A stretch of 35,352 nucleotides of DNA from Pseudomonadota bacterium (GTDB taxonomy: Bacteria; Pseudomonadota; Gammaproteobacteria; Xanthomonadales; Xanthomonadaceae), in assembly GCA_023392975.1 (NCBI GenBank), contig JAEWNA010000178.1:1-35352 (forward strand), given 5' to 3'. A model generated the notes under the pieces. That model was not told the DNA's origin, made no database searches, and worked only from the letters and a program-made list of their open reading frames with translations. A program made the position numbers and the translations under genes. Positions 1-7,600 of this stretch are shown here, one piece after another. Numbering within the stretch: the first letter of the stretch is position 1; each line of letters starts with the position of its first letter.

Positions 1-846
1 GGCATCGCAGGACTGCGTCGTCGGCAAGTGGTTCGACGGCTTGCCGCGCGCATTGGTGCCGTTGTGGCAGGTGGCGCAACTGCCAGCGGTGACGCCGTTG
101 TGATTGAACGTCGCGGGCAGCCAGGCAGACGTGCGATGGCAGGCGTCGCAGCTCTGCGTCGTCGGCAAGTGGTTCGACGGCTTGCCGCGCGCATTGGTGC
201 CGTTGTGGCACGTGGCGCAGCTGCCGGCGGCCACGCCATTGTGGTTGAACGTCGCCGGCGTCCACGCCGACGTGCGGTGGCAGGCATCGCAGGACTGCGT
301 GGTCGGAATGTGGTTCGTCGGCTTGCCTGTGGAGATCGTGCCGTTGTGGCAGGTGGCACAACTGCCAGCGGTGACGCCGTTGTGATTGAACGTCGCAGGC
401 AGCCAGGCATTGGTGCGATGGCACGCATCGCAGGATTGCGTGGTCGGAATGTGGTTCGAAGGCTTGCCGGCGGCGTTCGTGCCGTTGTGGCACGTGGCGC
501 AAGCGCCGGCCGCCACGCCGTTGTGGTTGAACGTCGCGGGCAGCCAGGCGGTCGTGCGATGGCAGGCGTCGCAGGACTGCGTCGTCGCGATGTGGTTCGA
601 AGGTTTGCCGGCGGCGGTGGTCCCGTTGTGGCAGGTCGCGCAACTGCCGGCGGCGACGCTGCGGTGATCGAACTTGGCCGGCGACCATGCCGTGGTGCGG
701 TGGCAGCTGTCGCAGGACTGGCTGGTCGCGATATGACCGGCCGGCTTGCCTGCGGCGGTGGAACCGTTGTGGCAGCTGGCGCAGGTGCGATCCACCACCG
801 TCGCATGATCGAACATCGCCGGGATCCAGCCGCTGGTGCGATGGCA
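1..846. repeat. 141-bp in-frame tandem repeat array inside the multihaem gene
   Basis: The nonamer gttgtggca recurs at 61, 202, 343, 484, 625 and 766, exactly every 141 bases (47 codons). The first two units visible are almost identical at the DNA level, while units towards 846 are more diverged. Each unit encodes two haem-binding CxxCH sites, and the array continues past the left edge. The pattern suggests growth of the haem chain by tandem duplication and possible copy-number change by recombination. Confidence 0.9.
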
Positions 847-1173
847 GGCTTCGCAGCCTGCAGTGATCGGAATGTGCGTGGGCGACGGGCGCGTGGCCTC
901 GGGCAGGCGGCTGCCGTTGCCGTGGCAGCTGGTGCAATCCTTCGGCGTGCCCTGCAGGATGCCGCGATCGTGGCAACCCTCGCAACGCGCGGTGCGATGC
1001 GCGCCGGTCAGCGGGAAACCGGTCTTCGCATGATCGAAGCCTGCAGGCGTTGCGTTCGCGCGCGTGGCTGCGGCGGCCCACGCAGGAAGACAGGCGAACA
1101 GCAACGCGAGCATCGTCATCCACGCGATGCGGCGAAAATCGTTTGCGATGGCATGCGGCCACATCTTGGTCAT
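1..1173 (-). CDS. Secreted multihaem cytochrome c with 47-residue haem repeats (C-terminus outside window)
   Basis: The reading frame is open to the window edge; 391 codons are visible. The ATG at 1173 lies 6 bases after the stop of the upstream 24-haem gene, so the two are probably co-transcribed. Residues 1-20 are basic and residues 21-33 (MLALLFACLPAWA) form a hydrophobic core before an Ala-rich stretch, which reads as a Sec signal peptide; haem attachment would be periplasmic. I count 14 complete CxxCH motifs plus one cut by the window edge. After a diverged N-terminal part (CEGCH, CTSCH, CEACH), a 47-residue unit repeats. Each unit has CDACH followed 24 residues later by CATCH, joined by an AW-x-PATF-NHNGV segment and an NGT-x-x-GKPSNH segment. 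The histidines in NHNG and SNH are candidate distal haem ligands. It belongs broadly to the cytochrome c3/c7-like multihaem proteins. The role is inferred to be electron storage or conduction; no substrate site is visible. Confidence 0.88.
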   Translation of the reverse strand, partial: MTKMWPHAIANDFRRIAWMTMLALLFACLPAWAAAATRANATPAGFDHAKTGFPLTGAHRTARCEGCHDRGILQGTPKDCTSCHGNGSRLPEATRPSPTHIPITAGCEACHRTSGWIPAMFDHATVVDRTCASCHNGSTAAGKPAGHIATSQSCDSCHRTTAWSPAKFDHRSVAAGSCATCHNGTTAAGKPSNHIATTQSCDACHRTTAWLPATFNHNGVAAGACATCHNGTNAAGKPSNHIPTTQSCDACHRTNAWLPATFNHNGVTAGSCATCHNGTISTGKPTNHIPTTQSCDACHRTSAWTPATFNHNGVAAGSCATCHNGTNARGKPSNHLPTTQSCDACHRTSAWLPATFNHNGVTAGSCATCHNGTNARGKPSNHLPTTQSCDA

Positions 1174-1179
1174 GGGTCG

Positions 1180-2967
1180 TCAACGTGCTGTCGGCAACAG
1201 GTCTTTGAACGAGGCGCTGGTATGGCAACGCTCGCATCGGTTGCCGAACGACCCGTTATGGATGTCGTCCCCGCTGTGGCAGCTTCCGCATGCGAGTGGC
1301 AACGCTATCTTTCCTTTTTGCGGCGTTTTGTGACATGCAACGCACTTCAAACTTGCGTGTGCACCCGTCAGCGAGAAACGAGTTTCATTCTCGTGGTCGA
1401 AGTGCCAGAGCGCCCATGCACGGGTGTTGTGGCAGGTGTCGCAGGTCTGGCCCATGCGGCCTTCGTGGGTGTCGTCCTTCGCATGGCAGCCCACGCACGC
1501 CTTCGGCGCGCCCTGGTAGAGCTTGTCCGCATGGCAACCCGTACAGGCGACCAACTGATGGCGGCCGAGCAGCGGAAACGCGGTGCGATTGTGGTCGACG
1601 ACGACCTTCTTCCACGCATCGGCGACATGGCAGCGCGCGCAGTCGTTGCCGAGCTTGCCGCGATGCGGATCCTTCGCGGCATGGCAGGACATGCACTGCA
1701 TGTCGAGCTTTTCGCGATGCGCGTCGTTCTTGTGGCAGGCGTTGCAGGCCAGCGGAGCGTGGCCACCGACCAGCGGGAAGCGCGTCTGCTTGCCGTGATC
1801 GAAACTGATCTGCTTCCACGAAGTGGCGTTGTGGCAGCTCTGGCAGTCGCTGCCGTTGCGGCCCTTGTGCTTGTCGTCCTTCGCGTGGCAGTCGTTGCAG
1901 CCCGAGGCGATGCCGCGGAAGGCCTTCGGTCCGCGATGGCACCCCGCACATGCCGCTTCGCGATGGCGCCCGAACAGGGTGAAGGACGTCTTCGAATGAT
2001 CGAAGCCGACCGCGGGCTTCCAGCCGCGCGGCTGGTGGCAACCCTTGCAGTCCTCGCCGAGCGTGCCGGCGTGCGCGTCGTCCTTGCGATGGCAGGCGAT
2101 GCAGTCGGTCGGTGCGCCGCGGAACACGTTCGGCTGGCGGTGGCAGGCGGAACACAGCGCGGAGGCGTGTCGCCCCAGCAGCGGGAAGCGCGTGGTGCCG
2201 TGGTCGAACTTGGCTTCCTTCCAGGCATTCTCGGTGTGGCAATTGCCGCAATTGGCGCCCATCCCGCCCTTGTGCGCGTCGTCCTTGCGATGGCAATCGA
2301 TGCACTCGCCGCCCAGCTTCGCTTCGGCCGGCGGCCGCGCGTGGCAGGCGACGCAGCGCGCCTGCGCGTGGCGACCGCGCAACGCGAAGCCGGTCTTGCC
2401 GTGATCGAACTTGCCTTCCTTCCATGTCGTGACCGCGTGGCAGCTCGCGCAATCGCGACCGAGCGCGCCCTTGTGCGCGTCGTCGTCGCGGTGGCAGCCG
2501 ATGCAGGTCGACGCGGCGGCGCGGAACTTGGCCGAGGGCGCGTGGCAGCGGTCGCAGGCCACCGCGCGATGCGCACCGACCAGGGCGAAGTCGGTGAGCT
2601 GGTCGTGCCGGAACGCCGCCCGGTCGAGCTTGACGATGTTCGCGTCGCGGCCCTTGTGATCGGTGTGGCAGGTGCGGCAGGTCTTCGCCGCGCTGCGCCC
2701 GTGGAAGCCGCGCCGGGCCGCGAGGTCTGCGCCGACGTCCTTGTGGCAGGCGATGCACAGCGCGGGCTGGGCGTTCTTGTCGAAGGAACGGTGGCAGGCC
2801 GAACAGGTGCTCTCGGTCTTGGCGTGGGCGCGGATCACCTGCCCCGGCATCAGCATGTCTTCGAGCCCCGATCCGCCTGCGGAAACCGGCCCCGGCATCG
2901 CGAGCACGCACGCCAGCGCGAACAGCGCGGGAAGGACATGCCGCAGCAGGGGCCGGAGGCTGCGCAT
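1180..2967 (-). CDS. Secreted 24-haem cytochrome c
   Basis: The protein is 595 residues. Residues 1-30 form a signal peptide (Arg-rich start, hydrophobic core, PVSA just before the predicted cleavage). I count 24 CxxCH motifs, about one per 24 residues, with no non-haem domain of any size. The repeating unit differs from that of the neighbour: FDH-x-K-T-x-F-x-L-x-GRH, then CxxCH, a short loop, CxxCH-x-K-D-D-A-H-KG, then CxxCH, W-K. The His in FDH, GRH and DAHKG are likely distal ligands, which would give mostly bis-His low-potential haems. The start ATG is 4 bases after the stop of the b-type membrane gene upstream, and the next cytochrome starts 6 bases after this stop, so the three genes look like one operon. 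The family resembles cytochrome c3/c7-type haem wires. The acceptor is unknown, and surface or periplasmic location cannot be decided from sequence. Confidence 0.93.
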   Translation of the reverse strand: MRSLRPLLRHVLPALFALACVLAMPGPVSAGGSGLEDMLMPGQVIRAHAKTESTCSACHRSFDKNAQPALCIACHKDVGADLAARRGFHGRSAAKTCRTCHTDHKGRDANIVKLDRAAFRHDQLTDFALVGAHRAVACDRCHAPSAKFRAAASTCIGCHRDDDAHKGALGRDCASCHAVTTWKEGKFDHGKTGFALRGRHAQARCVACHARPPAEAKLGGECIDCHRKDDAHKGGMGANCGNCHTENAWKEAKFDHGTTRFPLLGRHASALCSACHRQPNVFRGAPTDCIACHRKDDAHAGTLGEDCKGCHQPRGWKPAVGFDHSKTSFTLFGRHREAACAGCHRGPKAFRGIASGCNDCHAKDDKHKGRNGSDCQSCHNATSWKQISFDHGKQTRFPLVGGHAPLACNACHKNDAHREKLDMQCMSCHAAKDPHRGKLGNDCARCHVADAWKKVVVDHNRTAFPLLGRHQLVACTGCHADKLYQGAPKACVGCHAKDDTHEGRMGQTCDTCHNTRAWALWHFDHENETRFSLTGAHASLKCVACHKTPQKGKIALPLACGSCHSGDDIHNGSFGNRCERCHTSASFKDLLPTAR

Positions 2968-2971
2968 GGGC

Positions 2972-3886
2972 TCAGTACATGTGCACGGCGACGATGTGCG
3001 CGATCACGCTGAAGGCGAGCAGCACGACCAGCGGCACGTGGAGCACGTGCCACAGCGCGAACAGGCGTTCGAGCGGCAGGAATTGCGCGGAGCGCTGCAC
3101 GGCGGAGATCGCGTCGACCGCCATCGCCTGCGCGTCGCCCGGCAGCGGTCCGTGCAGGGCGCTGCGCTGGCGCGCGATGGCGCCCACGCGCACCTGGGCC
3201 AGCCACGCGCGCGGCGCGAGCAGGAGCATCGCATCGGGACGCTTCCACCCGCGCGCATCGACGACCGTGGCCGTGCGCGCGAAACCCTCGACGATCGCGA
3301 GCACGTCGCCGGCCTGGTCCGCACGCAGGCGATCGCGCAGCTTGCCCAGCGTGGTCGCGGCATCGGTGCGGACTTCGCCCAGGCTCAGCGGCCGGCCGTA
3401 GAGGCCGACGTGCAGATGCCGGTACAGGAAGCGCCCGAGCAGGCCGCTGCCGGCGACGATCACCATGCACCAGAAGGCGATCGCGGCGTTGAGCGAGCGC
3501 CAGTGCAGCGTGCAGTGGAGCAGGATGAGCGTCGGCCCGGCGACGCCGAGGATCATGTGCACGGAGAACCAGCGACTCACGCGCCCGAGCGACGACAGCC
3601 AGCGCACGCGCTTGCGCAACGGATAGCCGAGCAGTGCGAGCATCATCAGCGCACCGGCGAGGCCGAGGTAGTAGCCGGTGTCCGATCCCGGGGTGTACAG
3701 CCCGGAGCGCGACAGCCACCAGATCGCGCCCGCCCACACCGCGGTGAGCAGCACGACGACGAGCAGGCGCATGCGACGCGCCCGCACGGCCTTCGATGCC
3801 GTGTCGTTCGATGCGACGCCGGTTCGCGACGCACCGCGGGGCGGCGCATCGACGGCATTGCGAAGCGTGGAGTCGGGGCTGGGCAT
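2972..3886 (-). CDS. Five-helix dihaem b-type cytochrome membrane protein
   Basis: The protein is 304 residues from the ATG at 3886; a GTG at 3928 would add 14 residues, and neither start has a clear ribosome site. Hydrophobic helices lie near residues 40-58, 70-90, 106-125, 133-153 and 279-302, with a soluble stretch of about 115 residues between the fourth and fifth. H110 and H124 on helix 3, and H283 and H297 on helix 5, are each 14 residues apart, the spacing used by dihaem b cytochromes to hold two stacked haems between two helices. Further His residues (H128, H280, H302) are nearby. It is the first gene of the minus-strand operon with two multihaem cytochromes. I infer that it passes electrons across the inner membrane to the periplasmic haem proteins, like the membrane subunits of quinol or NAD(P)H-linked reductases. 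No symbol is assigned. Confidence 0.75.
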   Translation of the reverse strand: MPSPDSTLRNAVDAPPRGASRTGVASNDTASKAVRARRMRLLVVVLLTAVWAGAIWWLSRSGLYTPGSDTGYYLGLAGALMMLALLGYPLRKRVRWLSSLGRVSRWFSVHMILGVAGPTLILLHCTLHWRSLNAAIAFWCMVIVAGSGLLGRFLYRHLHVGLYGRPLSLGEVRTDAATTLGKLRDRLRADQAGDVLAIVEGFARTATVVDARGWKRPDAMLLLAPRAWLAQVRVGAIARQRSALHGPLPGDAQAMAVDAISAVQRSAQFLPLERLFALWHVLHVPLVVLLAFSVIAHIVAVHMY

Positions 3887-4065
3887 GCGGAAGATCGGCG
3901 ATCGACGCCATCGGTGACAGGGACGCACGCCCCCTGCGTGCCTTTGTTCACAATAATCGATCGCGCCTCGTCCTGCCTTAAGGAATGGCTTGCAATCGAT
4001 GGGACGATCGTCGACAACTCCCCACCGGCGGGGATCTTCATGTCACCGAATACGTTTTCTTGCGA
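3887..4065. promoter_or_regulatory. Divergent promoter/operator region of the redox module
   Basis: This 179-bp gap separates the minus-strand cytochrome operon from the plus-strand FAD/Fe-S oxidoreductase gene, so it should hold both promoters. Visible symmetric elements are a hairpin GCACGC-CCCCT-GCGTGC (3925-3941), the palindrome CCTTAAGG (3976-3983), a perfect 10-bp palindrome GACGATCGTC (4003-4012), and a 5-bp stem TCCCC-ACCGGC-GGGGA (4019-4034) within the likely leader of the plus-strand gene. No clean -35/-10 pair stands out on either strand. If the alternative GTG start at 3928 is used, the first hairpin overlaps the coding start. Confidence 0.5.
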
Positions 4066-5364
4066 ATGAATATCAATTCCGCTTACGCGTTCTACATCCT
4101 GCCGCTCGCGATCGCCGTCGCGCTGTACCTGCGCGGGCGCCATCGCGCGGAACGCAGCCACGTCGAGACGCTCGAATCCTCGATCCAGTCCGGCCTGACC
4201 GAGCCGCCGTCGCTGCATCCGGTGATCGACACCGAGCTGTGCATCGGTTCCGGCTCCTGCGTGCGCGCCTGCCCGGAAGGCGCGCTCGGCCTGATCGCCG
4301 GCAAGGCGGTGCTGACCAGCCCCAGCGCCTGCATCGGCCACGGCGCCTGCCATGCGGCCTGCCCGGTCGACGGCATCACGCTCGTCTTCGGCACCGAACG
4401 TCGCGGCATCGACATCCCCGACGTGCGTCCGAATTTCGAATCCAACGTGCCGGGCGTGTTCATCGCCGGCGAACTCGGCGGCATGGGCCTGATCCGCAAG
4501 GCGGCCGAACAGGGCCGGCAGGCGATGGACTCGATCGCACGGATGCAGGGCGGCCATGCCGACCACGACGTGGTGATCGTCGGCTCCGGGCCTGCCGGAA
4601 TCTCCGCCGGCCTCTGCGCGATCGAGAAGGGCCTGCGCTACGTGCTGCTCGAACAGGAGCACTCGCTCGGCGGATCGATCTTCCACTACCCGCGCAACAA
4701 GGTCGCGATGACCGCGCCGGTCGATCTGGCCGTGGTCGGCAAGATGCGCTTCACCGAAGTCGGCAAGGAGAAACTGCTGGAGTTCTGGGAGAACGTGGTG
4801 CTGCGCACGCGGCTGAAGATCCATTACGGCGAGCGCATGGAGTCGGTTGCCCGCGACGGCGACGCGTTCGTGGTGTACACGCCGAAGGGCTGCTACCGCA
4901 CCCGCGCGGTGCTGCTGGCGATCGGCCGGCGCGGCAGCCCGCGCACGCTGGACGTCCCCGGGGAAGACCTGCCGAAAGTGAGCTATCGCCTGGCCGACCC
5001 GGCGCGGGTCGCGCGCGAGCGCGTGCTGGTCGTCGGCGGCGGCGACAGCGCGGTGGAAGCGGCGATCGCCTGCGCCGACCATGCGCGCAGCGTGCACCTG
5101 AGCTACCGCGGCGACGCCTTCAACCGGGTCAAGCCGAAGAATCGCGACGCGCTGGAACGACTGCGCGCGGACGGTCGCGTGCAGGTGATGCTGGGCTCGG
5201 AGGTGCGGGCGATCCGCGCGCACGAGGTCGAACTGACGATGCACGGCGAAGCCACGACCCTGCCGAACGATGCGGTGATCATTTCCATCGGCGGCGTGCT
5301 GCCGACCGACCTGCTGAAAGGCATCGGCATCCGGTTCGAGACGAAGTACGGCGAGAAGGCCTGA
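4066..5364 (+). CDS. Membrane-anchored ferredoxin-FAD-NAD(P) oxidoreductase
   Basis: The protein is 432 residues from the ATG at 4066; upstream in-frame codons exist but read as leader. Residues 7-22 are a hydrophobic anchor. Residues 52-100 form a two-cluster ferredoxin-like domain with C59-C65-C69P and C89-C95-C99P; in both motifs the usual second Cys is replaced (S62 and H92). Residues 114-158 (VPGVFIAGELGG region) resemble the C-terminal FAD-binding strand of thioredoxin-reductase-like proteins. The FAD Rossmann motif GSGPAG follows at 173-178 and a second nucleotide motif VVGGGDSA lies near residue 325. The chain ends just after the AIG-like strand (ISIGGVLPTDLL), so the usual C-terminal segment sits N-terminally, as in a circular permutation. 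No CxxC redox pair of thioredoxin reductases is visible; the core is closer to YpdA/Bdr-type proteins. It is divergent from the cytochrome operon. I infer that it delivers NAD(P)H electrons to the b-haem protein or quinone pool. Confidence 0.85.
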   Translation: MNINSAYAFYILPLAIAVALYLRGRHRAERSHVETLESSIQSGLTEPPSLHPVIDTELCIGSGSCVRACPEGALGLIAGKAVLTSPSACIGHGACHAACPVDGITLVFGTERRGIDIPDVRPNFESNVPGVFIAGELGGMGLIRKAAEQGRQAMDSIARMQGGHADHDVVIVGSGPAGISAGLCAIEKGLRYVLLEQEHSLGGSIFHYPRNKVAMTAPVDLAVVGKMRFTEVGKEKLLEFWENVVLRTRLKIHYGERMESVARDGDAFVVYTPKGCYRTRAVLLAIGRRGSPRTLDVPGEDLPKVSYRLADPARVARERVLVVGGGDSAVEAAIACADHARSVHLSYRGDAFNRVKPKNRDALERLRADGRVQVMLGSEVRAIRAHEVELTMHGEATTLPNDAVIISIGGVLPTDLLKGIGIRFETKYGEKA

Positions 5365-5388
5365 GCCCGCCGCACGCGCGGCGAGGAT
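5365..5388. terminator. Possible short hairpin between convergent genes
   Basis: A 6-bp GC stem (5368-5373 with 5378-5383, loop ACGC) lies in the 24-bp gap between the convergent oxidoreductase gene and ccmI. There is no T tract on either strand, so a role as a bidirectional terminator is only a guess. Confidence 0.25.
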
Positions 5389-6618
5389 TCAGGGAACGAC
5401 GCCGTCGATCGTCACCGACAACGGCGTCGAACCCGAGGTCGCGGCCTCGACCGGTGTCGCCTGCAGGTCGCCGCTGTGCGCGATCGCGTCGCCGCTCTTC
5501 GAGATGCGCGCCGACACCGTGACTTTCGGAAAGGCGGAGAGTTTCATCGTCGGCACCATCGCGTCTGCATCGCCCAGCACGATGTCCGCCGGCAGCGCGG
5601 ACACCTGCAGGCGCTTGATCGCCACCGGCATCGGCGGACCCTCGACGGCCTTGGCGAAGACGAACACCGTGTCGCCCGGTGCGGCCTTCGCGCGCAGCGC
5701 GTCCGCGAGCGACACGCGCACGCGCAACCCGCCCGTGCCTGCGGCTGCCTGCGTAGCGTCGCCGGCGGCCGGCATCGCGGCGGTGGTGCCGCCGTCCAGG
5801 TGCGCCTTCGCATCGGCGATCATCCCGGTCACCGACTGCAGCACGTCGGAGTCCGGGCCGAGCTGCACGCGGATCTTCTCCCACGCGGCGATCGCCTCGG
5901 CGTAACGCCCCTGCTGGTAGTGGCTCATGCCGAACAGCCAGAGACCGTCCTGGTTGTCTGGTTCGACCTGCAGCGCGTGGCGGATCATGCGCAGCGGTTC
6001 GCCGTCGATGCGGCGATCGGCGCTGCCCAGCGCCATCGCTTCGGCGTAGGCGATCTCGATCGCCGGCTTGTCCGGCGCCAGCGCGTAGGCCTTTTCCAGC
6101 GCCTTGCGGCCGTCGTCGTTGCGGCCCATCGATTCGTAGGCGCGACCGAGCAGCAGCCAGCCGTCGGCATCGTTCGGGTTCTTGTCGAGCTTCGCGCGCA
6201 GGCTGTCGATCGCGGCCTGCATGTCCATGCCGGGCTTCTGCCCGCCATCGGCCGCGGGCATGCCTTCCGCGGCCGGCGACATCACCGCGGCGGACGGCTT
6301 GCCGGATGTCGACAGCGCATCGGGCCGCCCGATCGCGACGTACAGCGCGATCGCGGCCAGCGGCAGCGCCACCGCCAACGCGATCAGCAGGCGTTTCGAG
6401 CCTGTGCGACCTCCATCCGTCGCCATCGGCGCTTCGGTCGCGAGCGCGGCGCACTTGGCGTCGAATTCCGCCTGCGACAGCACGCCGGCGGCGAACGCGT
6501 CCTGCAGCGCCTTGCGCCGCATGCGCAGGGGATCGGCGCCGGAACGCAACGCCGGCCAGAGCAGCGCGGCCCCGGCGATCAGCACGAGCGCCAGCACGGC
6601 GACAACGAACAAGGTCAT
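5389..6618 (-). CDS. ccmI: Cytochrome c maturation protein CcmI (CycH)
   Basis: The protein is 409 residues from the ATG at 6618, whose ATGA overlaps the ccmH stop. It begins with a transmembrane helix (MTLFVVAVLALVLIAG) and a cytoplasmic loop rich in charged residues. A second helix (LLIALAVALPLAAIALYVAIG) precedes a periplasmic TPR region (NDADGWLLLGRAYESMGR and the following repeats) and a C-terminal domain of about 110 residues. This is the usual CcmI layout. The protein presents apocytochrome c to the CcmF/H haem lyase, with the TPR part binding the C-terminal helix of the apoprotein. It is the last gene of the ccmFGHI string and convergent with the redox-module oxidoreductase, an apt neighbour given how many haem sites that module must have filled. 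Confidence 0.93.
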   Translation of the reverse strand: MTLFVVAVLALVLIAGAALLWPALRSGADPLRMRRKALQDAFAAGVLSQAEFDAKCAALATEAPMATDGGRTGSKRLLIALAVALPLAAIALYVAIGRPDALSTSGKPSAAVMSPAAEGMPAADGGQKPGMDMQAAIDSLRAKLDKNPNDADGWLLLGRAYESMGRNDDGRKALEKAYALAPDKPAIEIAYAEAMALGSADRRIDGEPLRMIRHALQVEPDNQDGLWLFGMSHYQQGRYAEAIAAWEKIRVQLGPDSDVLQSVTGMIADAKAHLDGGTTAAMPAAGDATQAAAGTGGLRVRVSLADALRAKAAPGDTVFVFAKAVEGPPMPVAIKRLQVSALPADIVLGDADAMVPTMKLSAFPKVTVSARISKSGDAIAHSGDLQATPVEAATSGSTPLSVTIDGVVP

Positions 6619-7055
6619 GCTTCCCAATCTCCCGAGACGGGATCCACGGCGGGATCCGGGGATGCGCCGGGCTTCGACCGGCGGACGATGTACGACAACA
6701 CGAACGCGGCGACGACGAGCATCGCCAGCGGCCCGAACCACAGCAGCCACGTCGCAGGCTTCATCGGCGGCCGGTAGAGGATGAAGTCGCCGTAGCGGTC
6801 GGTGAGGTAGCGCTTGATCTCGTCGTCGCTGGCGCCACTACGGATCTGGCCGATCAGGTCGCGGCGCAGGTCCTGGGCGAGGCCCGCGGAGGAGTCGGCG
6901 AGGCTTTCGTTCTGGCAGACGAGGCAGCGCAGCTCCTTCGCCAGCGCCTGGAAGCGCGCTTCCTCGGCGTCGTCGCGGAAGCGGATCGGGTCGATCGCCT
7001 GCGCAGCGAACGCGACGACCAACAGCAGCAGCGCGCACCAGCGGCGCATGTTCAT
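6615..7055 (-). CDS. ccmH: Cytochrome c maturation thioredoxin-like protein CcmH
   Basis: The protein is 146 residues. The ATG at 7055 is preceded by a strong ribosome site (AAGGAGG, 7061-7067 read on the minus strand) and overlaps the ccmG stop by four bases. A signal peptide (CALLLLVVAFAAQA) is followed by the diagnostic LRCLVCQN motif, whose CxxC reduces the apocytochrome haem-site disulphide. Conserved DLRRDLIGQI and YGDFILYRPP segments and one C-terminal transmembrane helix (WLLWFGPLAMLVVAAFVLSY) complete the short CcmH/CycL form. It works in the periplasm with CcmF and CcmI. Confidence 0.96.
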   Translation of the reverse strand: MNMRRWCALLLLVVAFAAQAIDPIRFRDDAEEARFQALAKELRCLVCQNESLADSSAGLAQDLRRDLIGQIRSGASDDEIKRYLTDRYGDFILYRPPMKPATWLLWFGPLAMLVVAAFVLSYIVRRSKPGASPDPAVDPVSGDWEA

Positions 7056-7600
7056 GGCGTGGCCTCCTTGCGCATGCGATCGATCACCGGGCGCAGTTCG
7101 GTCGCGACCGCCTCCGATGTGAGTGGCCCGATGTACTTGTGGCGGACGCGGCCGTCGGCGTCGATCAGGAACAGCTCCGGCGCGCCGTAGACGCCGAGGT
7201 CGATCGCGACGTCGCCCTCGAGGTCGGCCAGCACCATCGCGTACGGATTGCCGTACTGCGCCAGCCAGCGCTTCGCATCGACCGGATCGTCCTTGTAGTC
7301 GTAGCCGATCATCGGGATGCCCAGCGTCGGCGTTTCGCGTGCCAGCACCGCGCTTTCCTCGCGGCAGACGTAGCACCAGCTCGCGAACACGTGCAGCGCG
7401 TAGGGCTTGCCGCGGAAGGAGCGGCTGTCGACCATCAGTTGCGGCGCATCCAGCCGCGGCAGCGAGAACCGCGGCGCCGGCTTGCCGACCAGCGGCGACG
7501 GCACGGCGCTCGGGTCGTGGGTGCGGTTGTAGACCAGTCCGGCGCCGAGGAGCGCGAACAGTGCCGCGAAACCGGCGAACGGCAGCAGGCGCGGATTCAT
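7052..7600 (-). CDS. ccmG: Thiol:disulphide interchange protein CcmG/DsbE
   Basis: The protein is 182 residues from the ATG at 7600 (ATGA overlap with ccmF). An N-terminal membrane anchor (FAGFAALFALLGAGLVY) leads to a periplasmic thioredoxin fold with the active site ASWCYVCREE. The middle residues of the CxxC are Tyr-Val rather than the commoner Pro-Thr/Val, a modest variation. A cis-Pro region, YGAPELFLID, follows. The protein keeps the haem-site cysteines of apocytochromes reduced, receiving electrons from DsbD. Its position between ccmF and ccmH is standard. Confidence 0.96.
   Translation of the reverse strand: MNPRLLPFAGFAALFALLGAGLVYNRTHDPSAVPSPLVGKPAPRFSLPRLDAPQLMVDSRSFRGKPYALHVFASWCYVCREESAVLARETPTLGIPMIGYDYKDDPVDAKRWLAQYGNPYAMVLADLEGDVAIDLGVYGAPELFLIDADGRVRHKYIGPLTSEAVATELRPVIDRMRKEATP

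Noticed and set aside
1..846. Regular repeats that might suggest a CRISPR or satellite array
   Set aside because: The 141-base unit is a multiple of three, in frame, with no unique spacers, and encodes haem-binding repeats.
28..3012. A 994-codon plus-strand ORF through both cytochrome genes
   Set aside because: It is a frame shadow: its repeats mirror the CxxCH repeats on the other strand, its Arg/Val/Ala-rich composition has no domain, and the opposite strand encodes two complete signal-peptide haem proteins.
3985..4065. N-terminal extension of the FAD oxidoreductase from an ATG at 3985
   Set aside because: The extra 27 residues are charged and irregular and precede an obvious membrane-anchor start; the region carries palindromes typical of a control region.
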